Source: Mesobacillus subterraneus
GTDB lineage: Bacteria > Bacillota > Bacilli > Bacillales > Cytobacillaceae
Assembly: GCF_003937825.1 (NCBI RefSeq)
Contig: NZ_RSFW01000019.1
Location: forward strand, 62,001-126,000
DNA length: 64,000 nt
Direction: 5' to 3'
The translations under genes were made by a program, and so were the position numbers. Below the pieces are notes generated by a model. That model made no database searches. It had not been told where the DNA came from and saw only the letters and a list, made by a program, of their open reading frames with translations. Positions 50,810 through 59,332 of this stretch are shown here, one piece after another. Position 1 is the first letter of the stretch. Every line of letters begins with the position of its first letter.

Positions 50810-51142
50810 TTAAATAACCTCCTCATGATTTATTGAGGAAGCCAACTACCTTTTTTCAGAGTTGATAGTCTTGCAGTTTTCAATTGTATCAAATCTAATA
50901 GATTATCGACTTCCCCGCGACTATCGGGATCAGGTTCTATTGAATAACCCAAAAATACCAACTCCTCTCTGTTTTTCACCTCTTACATCTTACTCCTGAC
51001 TGGATAAAAGTACAATGGGATTTTTGAAAGTAATAACAGAAGATCTCACAGATATAAAATTGGTGGAAACGAAAATGCAGATTAACTAAAAATCTTATTT
51101 TACATTGTATAATATGCAACATTTTCCATTAAGCTTTTTTCG
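50810..51142. other. Intergenic region
   Basis: 333 bases between the divergent corA and Mn-catalase genes. No open frame with a ribosome site and no recognisable Mg2+ riboswitch was seen; a TACATTGTATAAT near 51105 could be part of a promoter. Confidence 0.4.
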
Positions 51143-51168
51143 GTTTCCTAATTAATAGCCATGGGCAA
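51143..51168 (+). promoter_or_regulatory. Possible sigma-B promoter of Mn catalase
   Basis: GTTTCC (51143-51148), 14-base spacer, GGGCAA (51163-51168), against the sigma-B consensus GTTTAA-N12-15-GGGTAT. The match is partial, but sigma-B control of the homologous B. subtilis ydbD makes it plausible. Confidence 0.45.
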
Positions 51169-51220
51169 ATAAATATCGTGAAACGCCATTCACAGTCTGA
51201 TAGAAATAGGAGGAGATACT

Positions 51221-52048
51221 ATGTTTTATCATGTTAAAGAGTTGCAATTTGAGGCTAAGCCGGACAGGCCTGATCCATTGCTGGCCAAGAAAATTCAGGA
51301 ATTGATTGGCGGGCAATATGGAGAAATGACGGTTTCAATGCAATACCTTTTTCAGGGATGGGCTACTAGAGGGAATGAAAAATATCGTGATCTTCTTTTG
51401 GATATTGGAACAGAGGAAATAGGCCATGTGGAAATGCTGGCAACACTGGTTGCAAGGCTTCTTGACGATGCCCCGGTTAATATGCAGGAGGACGCGGCTA
51501 AAGATCCTGTAATTGGTGCCGTCATGGGCGGCATGAACCCACAGCATGCCATTGTGGCCGGGCTGGGTGCGCGTCCGTCTGACAGTGTCGGCAATCCGTG
51601 GATGGGTTCGTATATTATCGCGAGTGGAAACCTGCTTGCCGATTTCCGTGCAAATCTGAATGCAGAATCGCAAGGTCGTCTACAGGCTTCACGTATTTTT
51701 GAAATGACAGATGACCGTGGAGTGAAGGATTTGCTGTCTGTTGTCATCGCTCGTGATGCCTATCACCAAAATCAATGGGCAGCGGCCATCGCCGAACTGG
51801 AGGAAAAAGAAGGACTGCTTGTTCCAAGTACTTTCCAGCGTGAAAAAGAGCGCACCGATATAGCCTATACTTTATATAATTTCTCAGAGGGTGAAGAAAG
51901 CAGCCAGGGGCGCTGGGCTAATGGCCCTGCATTAGATGGCCAGGGAGAATATAAGTATGTTAGCAAACCAGAACCCGAAGGCGCAAAGCCGATGCTTCGT
52001 CCTGCACCACCTAAATTGCACAATACTCCCCCTTCAGATTGGAAATAA
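51221..52048 (+). CDS. Manganese catalase (YdbD-like)
   Basis: 275 residues. Four-helix ferritin-like core with the di-manganese ligands visible: Glu35 (GEMTVSMQYLFQ), Glu66 and His69 (TEEIGHVEM), Glu149 (NLNAESQGRL) and His182 (DAYHQNQW). A C-terminal arm of about 70 residues, rich in proline, matches the intersubunit arm of the family. It disproportionates H2O2 without haem. AGGAGGAG precedes ATG; terminator follows. Single gene. Confidence 0.93.
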   Translation: MFYHVKELQFEAKPDRPDPLLAKKIQELIGGQYGEMTVSMQYLFQGWATRGNEKYRDLLLDIGTEEIGHVEMLATLVARLLDDAPVNMQEDAAKDPVIGAVMGGMNPQHAIVAGLGARPSDSVGNPWMGSYIIASGNLLADFRANLNAESQGRLQASRIFEMTDDRGVKDLLSVVIARDAYHQNQWAAAIAELEEKEGLLVPSTFQREKERTDIAYTLYNFSEGEESSQGRWANGPALDGQGEYKYVSKPEPEGAKPMLRPAPPKLHNTPPSDWK

Positions 52049-52061
52049 TCCTCTTATAAAA

Positions 52062-52089
52062 GTGGCTGGTCGTTGACCGGCCCTTTTTC
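52062..52089 (+). terminator. Mn catalase terminator
   Basis: GGCTGGTC, loop GTT, GACCGGCC, then TTTTT. Confidence 0.85.
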
Positions 52090-52175
52090 AATTTCATTTT
52101 TTTTGCCAGCTTGCCTTGGTCTTGCAAAATGCACAAAGAATAACAAAATACTGAGCTGTGAAATTGCCAGATTTC

Positions 52176-52898
52176 TTAGTGGTATATTGGCGGGATACTA
52201 TCTGGAACATGTTTTTTCAATGATATGTGAAGGACTTTATCCTCCGTGATGGAAGCAAAAAATACTTCTTTCATATCCTGAATGGATAATTCCGCTAATT
52301 TAGCGTTCAGCCAACCTTCATTCAAATTCAACTGGGCAAGCACTTGGTGATAGAGCTTTCCATCAATGATCAGCGGCATGGCAAAATCCTCCGTCGCTTT
52401 TGAAAGCTTCATATCTTCAAGCGTGACCGGAGCTTTCGCAGCTTTCTTCAATACAGTCAGGTTCCCGTTTGCCTCCAATATACCCATCCTGACCCCGCGG
52501 ATATCGAATATGTCTTTCTCCCGCAACATCAAAAGAATATTATCTATTGAATATTGAGTCTTTTTAAGGTTTTTCACAATAAATTGTCCATCATTGATGA
52601 CTGTAATAGGCTCAAAGGTTAGCAAACGTCCAATTTTCCTGCTTTTGATTTTAAGATAGGCGACGATCTTCTGCAGCAAGGCAATCAGGATGATGGCAAC
52701 TGCCGTATGAATATGGGGAATATTAGGGTCAGCGATGTCCGCCCCGACCACTGCCCCGAATGCCAGAAGGATTAAAAAATCGAAAACAGGCAATTCGCCA
52801 ACCGACCTGCGTCCCATAAACAAAGCTGCGAAAAGCATTAATGGCAAAATCGTGACTACACGTCCTAAAAGGATAAGCATTTCTTCTAATAACTTCAT
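52176..52898 (-). CDS. DUF421 (YetF-like) membrane protein
   Basis: 240 residues: three membrane segments (about 12-30, 38-58, 62-82), then the cytosolic-or-surface YetF domain with RKIGRLLTFEPITVINDGQF, followed by NILLMLREKDIFDIRGVRMG and a C-terminal DMKEVFFASIT strand. Length and layout match B. subtilis YetF/YdfR/YdfS. The family functions in spore or germination-linked membrane processes in some bacilli; the role here is unknown. Single gene. Confidence 0.85.
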   Translation of the reverse strand: MKLLEEMLILLGRVVTILPLMLFAALFMGRRSVGELPVFDFLILLAFGAVVGADIADPNIPHIHTAVAIILIALLQKIVAYLKIKSRKIGRLLTFEPITVINDGQFIVKNLKKTQYSIDNILLMLREKDIFDIRGVRMGILEANGNLTVLKKAAKAPVTLEDMKLSKATEDFAMPLIIDGKLYHQVLAQLNLNEGWLNAKLAELSIQDMKEVFFASITEDKVLHISLKKHVPDSIPPIYH

Positions 52899-52999
52899 TG
52901 AATCACTCCAGGTAACTAAGGTTCTTGCTTATTTTTAGTAAAAGTAGTGTTTATTATGTAGTGCTTCCTTTTGTTTACATAATAATATTATGGATATTA

Positions 53000-53022
53000 A
53001 AAAGGCACCTTTAAAGGTGCCT
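53000..53022 (-). terminator. Terminator of sigma/anti-sigma operon
   Basis: AAGGCACCTT, loop TA, AAGGTGCCTT; TTTTTAA follows on the minus strand. Confidence 0.88.
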
Positions 53023-53026
53023 TCCT

Positions 53027-54523
53027 TTATTGCATTGGCATGAAATTGACCTTCCAAACTCCATCGGGATCCTTCGTCATGCTGAATCCCTGCAAACCAT
53101 TTTTATTTTGAAATTGGACATATCCATCTGTATCATTGATTTGAACAAATTCGCCTTCATTAAAACCCTCGAAAACCCTCAAAATATCTTCTTTTGATTC
53201 CTCATATTTTAAAGCTTCCTCCAAATGCTTTTCCTTGGACCACATCACACGTTCAGGCTGAGTTGTATATAAAGCATATTGCGCATGATAGTCACGATCC
53301 AGCTGCGCTTGTATATAAAACCTGGCTATGCTTAATGGTGCGATATTCTTTAAGTGCTTAGCGGATGGGTCTTTCCTGAAACGTTCATATGCAATGGTCT
53401 CCTCTTCATCCAGCTTGAAAGGAGTAGTATCCAGAATAATTTCCCCTGTCAATTGCTGGTCCTCCAGTATGGTTCCATCAGACTTGAGTATTTTTGAATG
53501 GATCTTACCTTTTAAACTATAAAACATTGACATATTCATCACTTTTTCGTCCGTTGACCAGCCAATCCAGAACTGTATCCCAATTTTTTGATTATGGAGA
53601 TTTTCAAAATCAACCATACTCTTGTTTGGAACTTTGCTGGTTGTATTTTCATCAGCTTCAAGCTGGTACAGCCAATACTTTACAGTTCCATCTTCCGCAT
53701 CTGAATCTGTGTATTCCTCGTAAGAGCTTCCAAATATCTGAATTGCCTCTTTTTCAGTCATGCCTAACCTGAAATTATTATCTAAGTATTCCGCTTTTAC
53801 TTTTACCTTTGCCTCTTTTTCAAAATTGATCTCTGCAGGGTCAATGTAATCAAGGACTTTAATATGCTTTCCATCCGATAAATCCACAAGCAGACGTTTC
53901 CTAATCAAATCTTTCTTTCGATTATCAAGAAAATTAAACGTAACGAGTGAGCGGCCGTGCTGAGAAGACTCTACAGATTCAATCTCCAGGGTGGAAAAAT
54001 CGGCTGAATGATAGTAATCCAATACTTCCTTTACATTGTTTTCAAAATACTCGAAAACCAGGACATCCTGGATATATTTTTCATCCTTCTTCTGCAGGGC
54101 ATCAAAGTAGAACACAAGCTCCCTACCTGCTGTGGGGGATCCTGTTGATTTTGTCACCGTCTGATATACTCTTTTAAAGCCTTCATTGCTGGCAATAAGA
54201 TTGTAAATATCTCTTCCTTCACTCTTTTTATCGCTTTTGTCCTTATCTTCTTCATCCGCCATTTTGACATTTTCACTGCTTTCTTTTGACGTGTCAGAAC
54301 CTAGGAATGAAGCAGACAATACAGAAAATAATAACACTGCCATTGCCATTGGCACTAATATTGGCCAGTGCCATTTTTGTCTTAGGGGTATGCTGGTTTT
54401 ACTTCCGTTCGTCAATTCACTCCTTAGTTTTTCAACAAAAATTTCATCGGGTTCTAAACCCGGCCTGTTTTTTAAAGGCGCAAGGAATCGCTGGTCAAAA
54501 GATTCGTGCTTACGATTGTCCAT
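53027..54523 (-). CDS. Membrane-anchored putative anti-sigma factor with large external domain
   Basis: 498 residues from ATG 54523, eight bases after GGGG. The cytosolic N terminus is about 55 residues without the zinc-binding HxxxCxxC motif. One membrane segment follows (about 56-76, WPILVPMAMAVLLFSVL), then about 420 extracytoplasmic residues with no known catalytic motif. The start overlaps the ECF sigma gene by 14 bases, the usual anti-sigma position. Anti-sigma function is inferred from position and topology. The large outer domain suggests a signal sensor. Confidence 0.65.
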   Translation of the reverse strand: MDNRKHESFDQRFLAPLKNRPGLEPDEIFVEKLRSELTNGSKTSIPLRQKWHWPILVPMAMAVLLFSVLSASFLGSDTSKESSENVKMADEEDKDKSDKKSEGRDIYNLIASNEGFKRVYQTVTKSTGSPTAGRELVFYFDALQKKDEKYIQDVLVFEYFENNVKEVLDYYHSADFSTLEIESVESSQHGRSLVTFNFLDNRKKDLIRKRLLVDLSDGKHIKVLDYIDPAEINFEKEAKVKVKAEYLDNNFRLGMTEKEAIQIFGSSYEEYTDSDAEDGTVKYWLYQLEADENTTSKVPNKSMVDFENLHNQKIGIQFWIGWSTDEKVMNMSMFYSLKGKIHSKILKSDGTILEDQQLTGEIILDTTPFKLDEEETIAYERFRKDPSAKHLKNIAPLSIARFYIQAQLDRDYHAQYALYTTQPERVMWSKEKHLEEALKYEESKEDILRVFEGFNEGEFVQINDTDGYVQFQNKNGLQGFSMTKDPDGVWKVNFMPMQ

Positions 54524-55043
54524 TATGTAGTCCCCACCCTTCTTCATTTGATAGAACCTGCTTCTTCAAAAGCTGGAGCGCTCGATGATAGTCTACACGG
54601 ACTTTTGTTTCGCTGCAGCCGAGTACTTCTGCTGTTTCTTTGATGCTCAATTCCTTTAGTCCTCGCAGGATCACAACAGTCCTATATTGCTGTTTTAGAG
54701 ATAATAAGGCACTCTGCAGCTCTGTCCATTCCCCTTTTTGTATGAGTCTGTCTTCCGGTGTAAAAGAATCCTTTTCCTTCTCCCAACCCCAATCAGGGAA
54801 CAACCGGATAAATTTCTTTTTTCGATGCAAATCCATGGCCGTATTTTTTGTGATCGACAAAATCCAGGTTTTCAGCTTATCCGTACTTTTCAGGTTCCCG
54901 ATGGATTTGATAATCTTAACGAAAGTTTCCTGTGTGATGTCTTCTGCTTCCTGTTTGTTATTTGTAAAATAAAGCGCGAAATGATAGACATCGCGATAAT
55001 ATTTCTCGTAAATGTCATTTATATCAAGCTGTTGGTCATCCAC
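54510..55043 (-). CDS. ECF-type RNA polymerase sigma factor
   Basis: 177 residues from GTG 55043, six bases after GGGGGAG. Region 2 contains NKQEAEDITQETFVKI and region 4 LKELSIKETAEVLGCSETKVRVDYHR. It is followed, with 14 bases of overlap, by a membrane-anchored putative anti-sigma gene. A promoter of ECF type lies 26 bases upstream, so autoregulation is likely. It is divergent from a class A PBP gene, a possible target. Confidence 0.92.
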   Translation of the reverse strand: MDDQQLDINDIYEKYYRDVYHFALYFTNNKQEAEDITQETFVKIIKSIGNLKSTDKLKTWILSITKNTAMDLHRKKKFIRLFPDWGWEKEKDSFTPEDRLIQKGEWTELQSALLSLKQQYRTVVILRGLKELSIKETAEVLGCSETKVRVDYHRALQLLKKQVLSNEEGWGLHNGQS

Positions 55044-55068
55044 TTATCACTCCCCCATTCACTAATAA

Positions 55069-55094
55069 GTCGCGTGACGACGATTTTTGTTTCA
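55069..55094 (-). promoter_or_regulatory. ECF-type autoregulatory promoter
   Basis: Minus strand TGAAAC (55094-55089), 16-base spacer, CGAC (55072-55069). The -35 is the sigma-W/X/M type and the CGAC -10 is the sigma-X/Y type, in a position suited to transcription of the sigma gene. Confidence 0.65.
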
Positions 55095-55269
55095 TCTTTT
55101 TAAAAATTTTTCGCAAAAAAGCAAATAGTAAGGATATAGCCGTAAAATGGGCTCCCGCTTTTCTCAATCTCTAGAAATGATTTATAATGGAAGGTACATT
55201 AGGTTTCTAACCTAATTTTACCAGCCAGTCTCTATACTAAAAAGCTTCATTTTTAAAAGGAGAAATAAT

Positions 55270-57387
55270 ATGCAATTGCTGCAACGATTTTGGGATGCTG
55301 TGGTCCGATTCTGGAAACGGCGTCACCTCACACAAATTTTGTTATTGATCTTATTGGTTTTCATACTAGTGTCGATTCTCTGGTTCGCATTTATCGCCAG
55401 CAGGGCTAATGTCCAGACACTGAAAGATGGATTGAACCAGGCAACGACGATTTACGACATGAACGGCGAAGAAGCGAGCAAGCTTGCGACGAACCGTACT
55501 GGCGGAATTTCATTCGATACGCTGCCTGATCATGTGCCGAATGCTGTCATTGCGATTGAAGATGAACGATTTTATGAGCATAATGGTTTTGATATAAAAG
55601 GGATTGCTCGTGCCTTTTTCGGAAACCTTGTTGCCGGGGGCATTACAGGCGGCGGAAGCACACTTACCCAGCAGCTGACGAAAAACGCCCTTCTGTCCTC
55701 CGAGCGGACATACAAACGGAAGGTAGAAGAATTATTTTTAGCAGTTGAGCTCGAAAAGGTTTATGAGAAAGACGAAATCATCGAAATGTATCTTAATCAG
55801 GTCTATTTCGGAAGCGGAGCGTTTGGCATCAACAACGCCAGCAAAAAATACTTCGCCAAGGATGCTCAGGATATCACCATCAGCGAAGCCGCACTTCTGG
55901 CAGGCCTGCTAAAAGCCCCTTCTGCCCTGGATCCGTATAATAACTATGAAGGAGCCATCAAGCGAAGAAATGTCGTACTGGCTAAAATGAATGAACTTGG
56001 CATGATTTCTGATGCTGAATTTGAAAAAGCTAAAACAGAAGACATCAAATTAAAGGATGGCGGCGGTTCTCTCGCCGACAGAAAATATCCTTCTTATGTT
56101 GATGCGGTTCTTGATGAAGCAACAAGCAAATATGGACTCACACAGGATGAAATCATGACAAGAGGATACCGGATCTACACTGAACTGGAACAGAACATCC
56201 AGTCTGGTCTGGAGAAAGTCTATGAGCAGAATCGGCTGTTCCCTGACCGAAGCCGTGATGTTATGGTCCAGAGCGGATCAGTCCTCCTCGATCCTGGTAA
56301 CGGTGGCGTCCGGGCTCTCATCGGAGGCCGTGGAGACAAAGTGTTCAGGGGATTCAACCGGGCAACCCATCTGAGGGCCCAGCCGGGATCGACGATGAAA
56401 CCACTGGCTGTTTACACCCCTGCCCTTGAAGAAGGATATAAATATGATTCGATGCTTGTCGATAAGAAGATGTCCTTTAAAAATTACAGCCCGAAGAACT
56501 TTTCTGATACCTATCAGGGAGAAGTTCCGATGTATGAGGCTGTTGAAAAATCAATAAATATTCCAGCTGTATGGCTGCTAAATGAAATTGGTCTAAATAA
56601 AGGGGTGGATGCGGTCCAGAGATTTGGCATCAAAGTGGAAGAAAAAGACCGCAATTTGTCCCTTGCCCTGGGCGGAATGTATAATGGTGTATCACCATTA
56701 AGGATGGCGGAAGCCTATTCTACATTCCCTAACGGAGGCAAGCGCCATGATGCCCATTTGATTACGAAAATCGTCGGGCCGACCGGAAAAGTCATCTCTG
56801 AACATGAGGGTTCGACCACACGAGTGACGTCAAAAGCAGTCGCAAATGAAATGACCTCCATGCTGCTGAATGTCGTGGAAACCGGCACTGGCCAGGGAAC
56901 AAACCTTGAAGGTGTCAAAATTGCCGGTAAAACCGGTTCAACCCAGCTGCCATATGCAGATATCAATGGGACGAAAGACCAGTGGTTCGTCGGCTACACA
57001 CCGAATATCGTTGGAGCAGTTTGGCTTGGATATGATAAAACTACCCGCGAACACTATTTATCAAGCAGCAGTTCAAGAGATGTCGTTCCCCTCTTCAGGG
57101 CGATCATGGAAGAAACACTTCCGCATATCGAACAGGAAGAATTCCGGGTACAATCGGTCAATGACCGCATGGCTGGAAAAGGAATCGATTATGAAGAAAC
57201 AGAAAAAGCAATCAGAGAAAGAGCAAACGAGCTCGAGAAGGAATTGAAAGAACGCGCAGGAAAAGTGGAAGAAAAGCTTAAAGAAGAAGCGCCAAAATGG
57301 AAGAAAGTCATGGAAAAAATGCAAGAAGACGCCTCCAAGGTCGGAGATAAAGTAAAAGACAAATTACGCGACTGGCAGGGTCAATAG
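55270..57387 (+). CDS. Class A penicillin-binding protein (PBP1a family, PbpF/PBP2c-like)
   Basis: 705 residues. Membrane anchor about 22-45. The transglycosylase domain has Glu97 (EDERFYEHNGFD), GGSTLTQQLTKN from 128, and EIIEMYLNQVYFG. The transpeptidase domain has STMK with Ser374, a SIN motif and KTG 554-556. A charged helical tail of about 80 residues (EKAIRERANELEKELKERAG) is predicted coiled coil. It polymerises and cross-links peptidoglycan. B. subtilis PbpF has a similar size and a role in outgrowth and vegetative wall synthesis. AGGAGAA precedes ATG. Monocistronic with terminator. Confidence 0.93.
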   Translation: MQLLQRFWDAVVRFWKRRHLTQILLLILLVFILVSILWFAFIASRANVQTLKDGLNQATTIYDMNGEEASKLATNRTGGISFDTLPDHVPNAVIAIEDERFYEHNGFDIKGIARAFFGNLVAGGITGGGSTLTQQLTKNALLSSERTYKRKVEELFLAVELEKVYEKDEIIEMYLNQVYFGSGAFGINNASKKYFAKDAQDITISEAALLAGLLKAPSALDPYNNYEGAIKRRNVVLAKMNELGMISDAEFEKAKTEDIKLKDGGGSLADRKYPSYVDAVLDEATSKYGLTQDEIMTRGYRIYTELEQNIQSGLEKVYEQNRLFPDRSRDVMVQSGSVLLDPGNGGVRALIGGRGDKVFRGFNRATHLRAQPGSTMKPLAVYTPALEEGYKYDSMLVDKKMSFKNYSPKNFSDTYQGEVPMYEAVEKSINIPAVWLLNEIGLNKGVDAVQRFGIKVEEKDRNLSLALGGMYNGVSPLRMAEAYSTFPNGGKRHDAHLITKIVGPTGKVISEHEGSTTRVTSKAVANEMTSMLLNVVETGTGQGTNLEGVKIAGKTGSTQLPYADINGTKDQWFVGYTPNIVGAVWLGYDKTTREHYLSSSSSRDVVPLFRAIMEETLPHIEQEEFRVQSVNDRMAGKGIDYEETEKAIRERANELEKELKERAGKVEEKLKEEAPKWKKVMEKMQEDASKVGDKVKDKLRDWQGQ

Positions 57388-57393
57388 GTTTTT

Positions 57394-57421
57394 GAGAGCA
57401 GCTGTAATGGCTGCTCTTTTT
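57394..57421 (+). terminator. Class A PBP terminator
   Basis: AGAGCAGC, loop TGTAATG, GCTGCTCT, then TTTTT. Confidence 0.88.
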
Positions 57422-57615
57422 GTTGATATGGTTTTTGGTGCTCATTTTTTCCACTATCTAACAATTATTAAATCTTATATGACATATCGGGTCCTGGAAT
57501 TTCCGTATATTAACAAATGTTGAAGCTAATAAGGGGAATAGGTGCAAATATTTCCGCTTTTACCCAGAAGAGGTCAGCAATGCAGCTTATTAGCAATAAG
57601 AATTTCGCTTCTCCA

Positions 57616-57746
57616 CACCAATGAAGTCTATTGGCGCCCTAGGTTCCCATTTTTCCGCAAAACAGGTCACCAATGAAGTCTTTTGGAGCCCTAAATTTCC
57701 GCACTTTCATAAAAACAGGTCACCAATCCACTAGATCGGTGACCTC
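57616..57746. repeat. 52/53-bp tandem repeat merging into a terminator
   Basis: Units 57616-57667 and 57668-57720 both run CACCAATGAAGTCTwTTGGm...AACAGGT, followed by a third start. A degenerate unit may precede at 57541-57615. The final part forms GGTCACC...GGTGACC (57718-57745) with a T-run on the minus strand, giving the GNAT gene a terminator. The rest of 57422-57615 shows no gene. Confidence 0.75.
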
Positions 57747-57767
57747 CATTACGTCCAGGCTGTATTA

Positions 57768-58325
57768 TCAAAAGACTTTAGAATAAATGCATGTATCCCG
57801 TAATTCGCCTTCCACTGAGAGGGCGTCATTTTTTAAAATTCCATCGAGTGTGAATCCCAATCTTTCTGGAATGGCCCGGCTTTTGGTATTCAGGGCGTCA
57901 CAGCGGATTTCGACCCTTTTTGCTTTTAATTCTTTTATGGCGAAATCGGTGATTCCCTGTACGGCTTCAGTCATATATCCTTGTCCGCTGTATCGGGAAT
58001 CTATCCAGTAACCGATCTCGAATTTCGGTACGTCCCAATTGATCCGGTGCAATCCTGATGAAGCGACGAACTCACCGGTGTCCTTTTTGAACACTAACAA
58101 ACGAAGGTCTTTTCGCTCGCGAAAGTTTATGTACCCCTGCCGAATGACGACTTCGGTGTCCTCTAAGGTTTGTTCATTTTGAGCAAATGGCATCCATGGC
58201 TTCAGTTCTTTTAGTGAGGCGTTGATTGATTCACAGGTCACTGCCCCGTCACCCGGCATCGGCATGCGGATCAAAAGCCTTTCCGTTTCAAATTCAGTTG
58301 GGAATTCCAATAATAACGGGTTCAT
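57768..58325 (-). CDS. GNAT N-acetyltransferase (RimJ/RimL type)
   Basis: 185 residues from ATG 58325 (AAAGGTG seven bases upstream); the longer frame to 58559 overlaps the ABC permease gene and its terminator. TERLLIRMPM entry, acetyl-CoA loop RYSGQGYMTEAVQGI, closing SRAIPERLGFTLDGIL. This is the RimL-like class. Substrate unknown. Confidence 0.88.
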   Translation of the reverse strand: MNPLLLEFPTEFETERLLIRMPMPGDGAVTCESINASLKELKPWMPFAQNEQTLEDTEVVIRQGYINFRERKDLRLLVFKKDTGEFVASSGLHRINWDVPKFEIGYWIDSRYSGQGYMTEAVQGITDFAIKELKAKRVEIRCDALNTKSRAIPERLGFTLDGILKNDALSVEGELRDTCIYSKVF

Positions 58326-58347
58326 GTTTCTCACCTTTCTTCCGAAA

Positions 58348-58378
58348 AAAATAAAGAGCGGCGAAAACCGCTCTTTAT
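58348..58378 (-). terminator. BcrAB-type ABC operon terminator
   Basis: AAAGAGCGG, loop CGAAAA, CCGCTCTTT, T-run on the minus strand. Confidence 0.9.
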
Positions 58379-58387
58379 GTATTCTTC

Positions 58388-59332
58388 TTAAATGCTGATA
58401 TCCCTTTTTTGAAAAAAGAAAAATGTAACCATCATGAAAATGGCGTAATAGACCGCCAATATGGAAATGGATACTGGGAAGGTGATATCCTCGAGAATCC
58501 TTTCTTGAAGGGCATAAACAGTTAAATCCAAATGCGGGAAAATCAAGAACTTTGCCCACGTATACTTGTCAGCCAGCATCAGAATGATTCCACCAAGTGT
58601 TGATGAGAAGAATAGGACAAAAATTCCTACCCCGACAGCCAGAGCCTGACTTTTAAACAACGTTGAAAGCATGAAGGCGATGGTCATAATCATCAGCAAG
58701 CTAGGGATGTAGTAGAGCATTTTCAAGAAGAATTGAGTTCCTACAACCGCTTCCTTTCTCCCCTCCAAAGTGACTTCGAAAATTTTCATGTTGAAATCGC
58801 CGCTGCCAAAAAGCACTAACCCTATTAGGTACCCGGATACGATTAGTGTCAGGACCAGCAGTAAGCCGTAAATGATAACGGCAATATACTTCGACAACAG
58901 GATGCTCCATCGCCTATGAGGGCGGATCAGAAGCTGCTTGATTGTTCCATCGGAGAACTCGGCTGCAACATTGGCGCTGCCGACCACAACAACAAATAAT
59001 GTGACAAGCGAGCTGACGCCAATGACAACATCATTCATGAAATGCCAATTCGTCTTGACGGTTGGATTGATATTCTTGTCTAACATTTCCTGGGTCTGAT
59101 CGATTTGCTCCTGCAGCATAAGCTTTTCTTCCTCGGAAGCAGAGGCCATCTGGTTTTCGAGCATAGTGATTTCTGCCTGTGTATCCTGCCGCCAGTTAGG
59201 GTTGGGATCGGCACTGAACTTCATATAGATGATTCCGGCAACCAAAACGGCCAAAACGATGATGACCATATAGATCCAGCTGGCCATTTTGCCGAAAATT
59301 TTCATCAATTCATTTTGTATTAACGCAATCAT
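58388..59332 (-). CDS. ABC-2 type transporter permease (BcrB-like)
   Basis: 314 residues, six membrane segments. After TM1 (about 17-37) an external/helical insert of about 60 residues (ENQMASASEEEKLMLQEQID) is followed by SANVAAEFSDGTIKQLLIRPHRRWSIL, the conserved cytosolic loop of bacitracin/lantibiotic exporters. Partner of the ATPase, whose gene it overlaps by four bases (ATGA). It may give immunity to a cell-wall peptide. Confidence 0.88.
   Translation of the reverse strand: MIALIQNELMKIFGKMASWIYMVIIVLAVLVAGIIYMKFSADPNPNWRQDTQAEITMLENQMASASEEEKLMLQEQIDQTQEMLDKNINPTVKTNWHFMNDVVIGVSSLVTLFVVVVGSANVAAEFSDGTIKQLLIRPHRRWSILLSKYIAVIIYGLLLVLTLIVSGYLIGLVLFGSGDFNMKIFEVTLEGRKEAVVGTQFFLKMLYYIPSLLMIMTIAFMLSTLFKSQALAVGVGIFVLFFSSTLGGIILMLADKYTWAKFLIFPHLDLTVYALQERILEDITFPVSISILAVYYAIFMMVTFFFFQKRDISI

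Noticed and set aside
50810-51220. Possible Mg2+ riboswitch (M-box) at corA
   Set aside because: No M-box core motifs or terminator/antiterminator pair seen in front of either gene.
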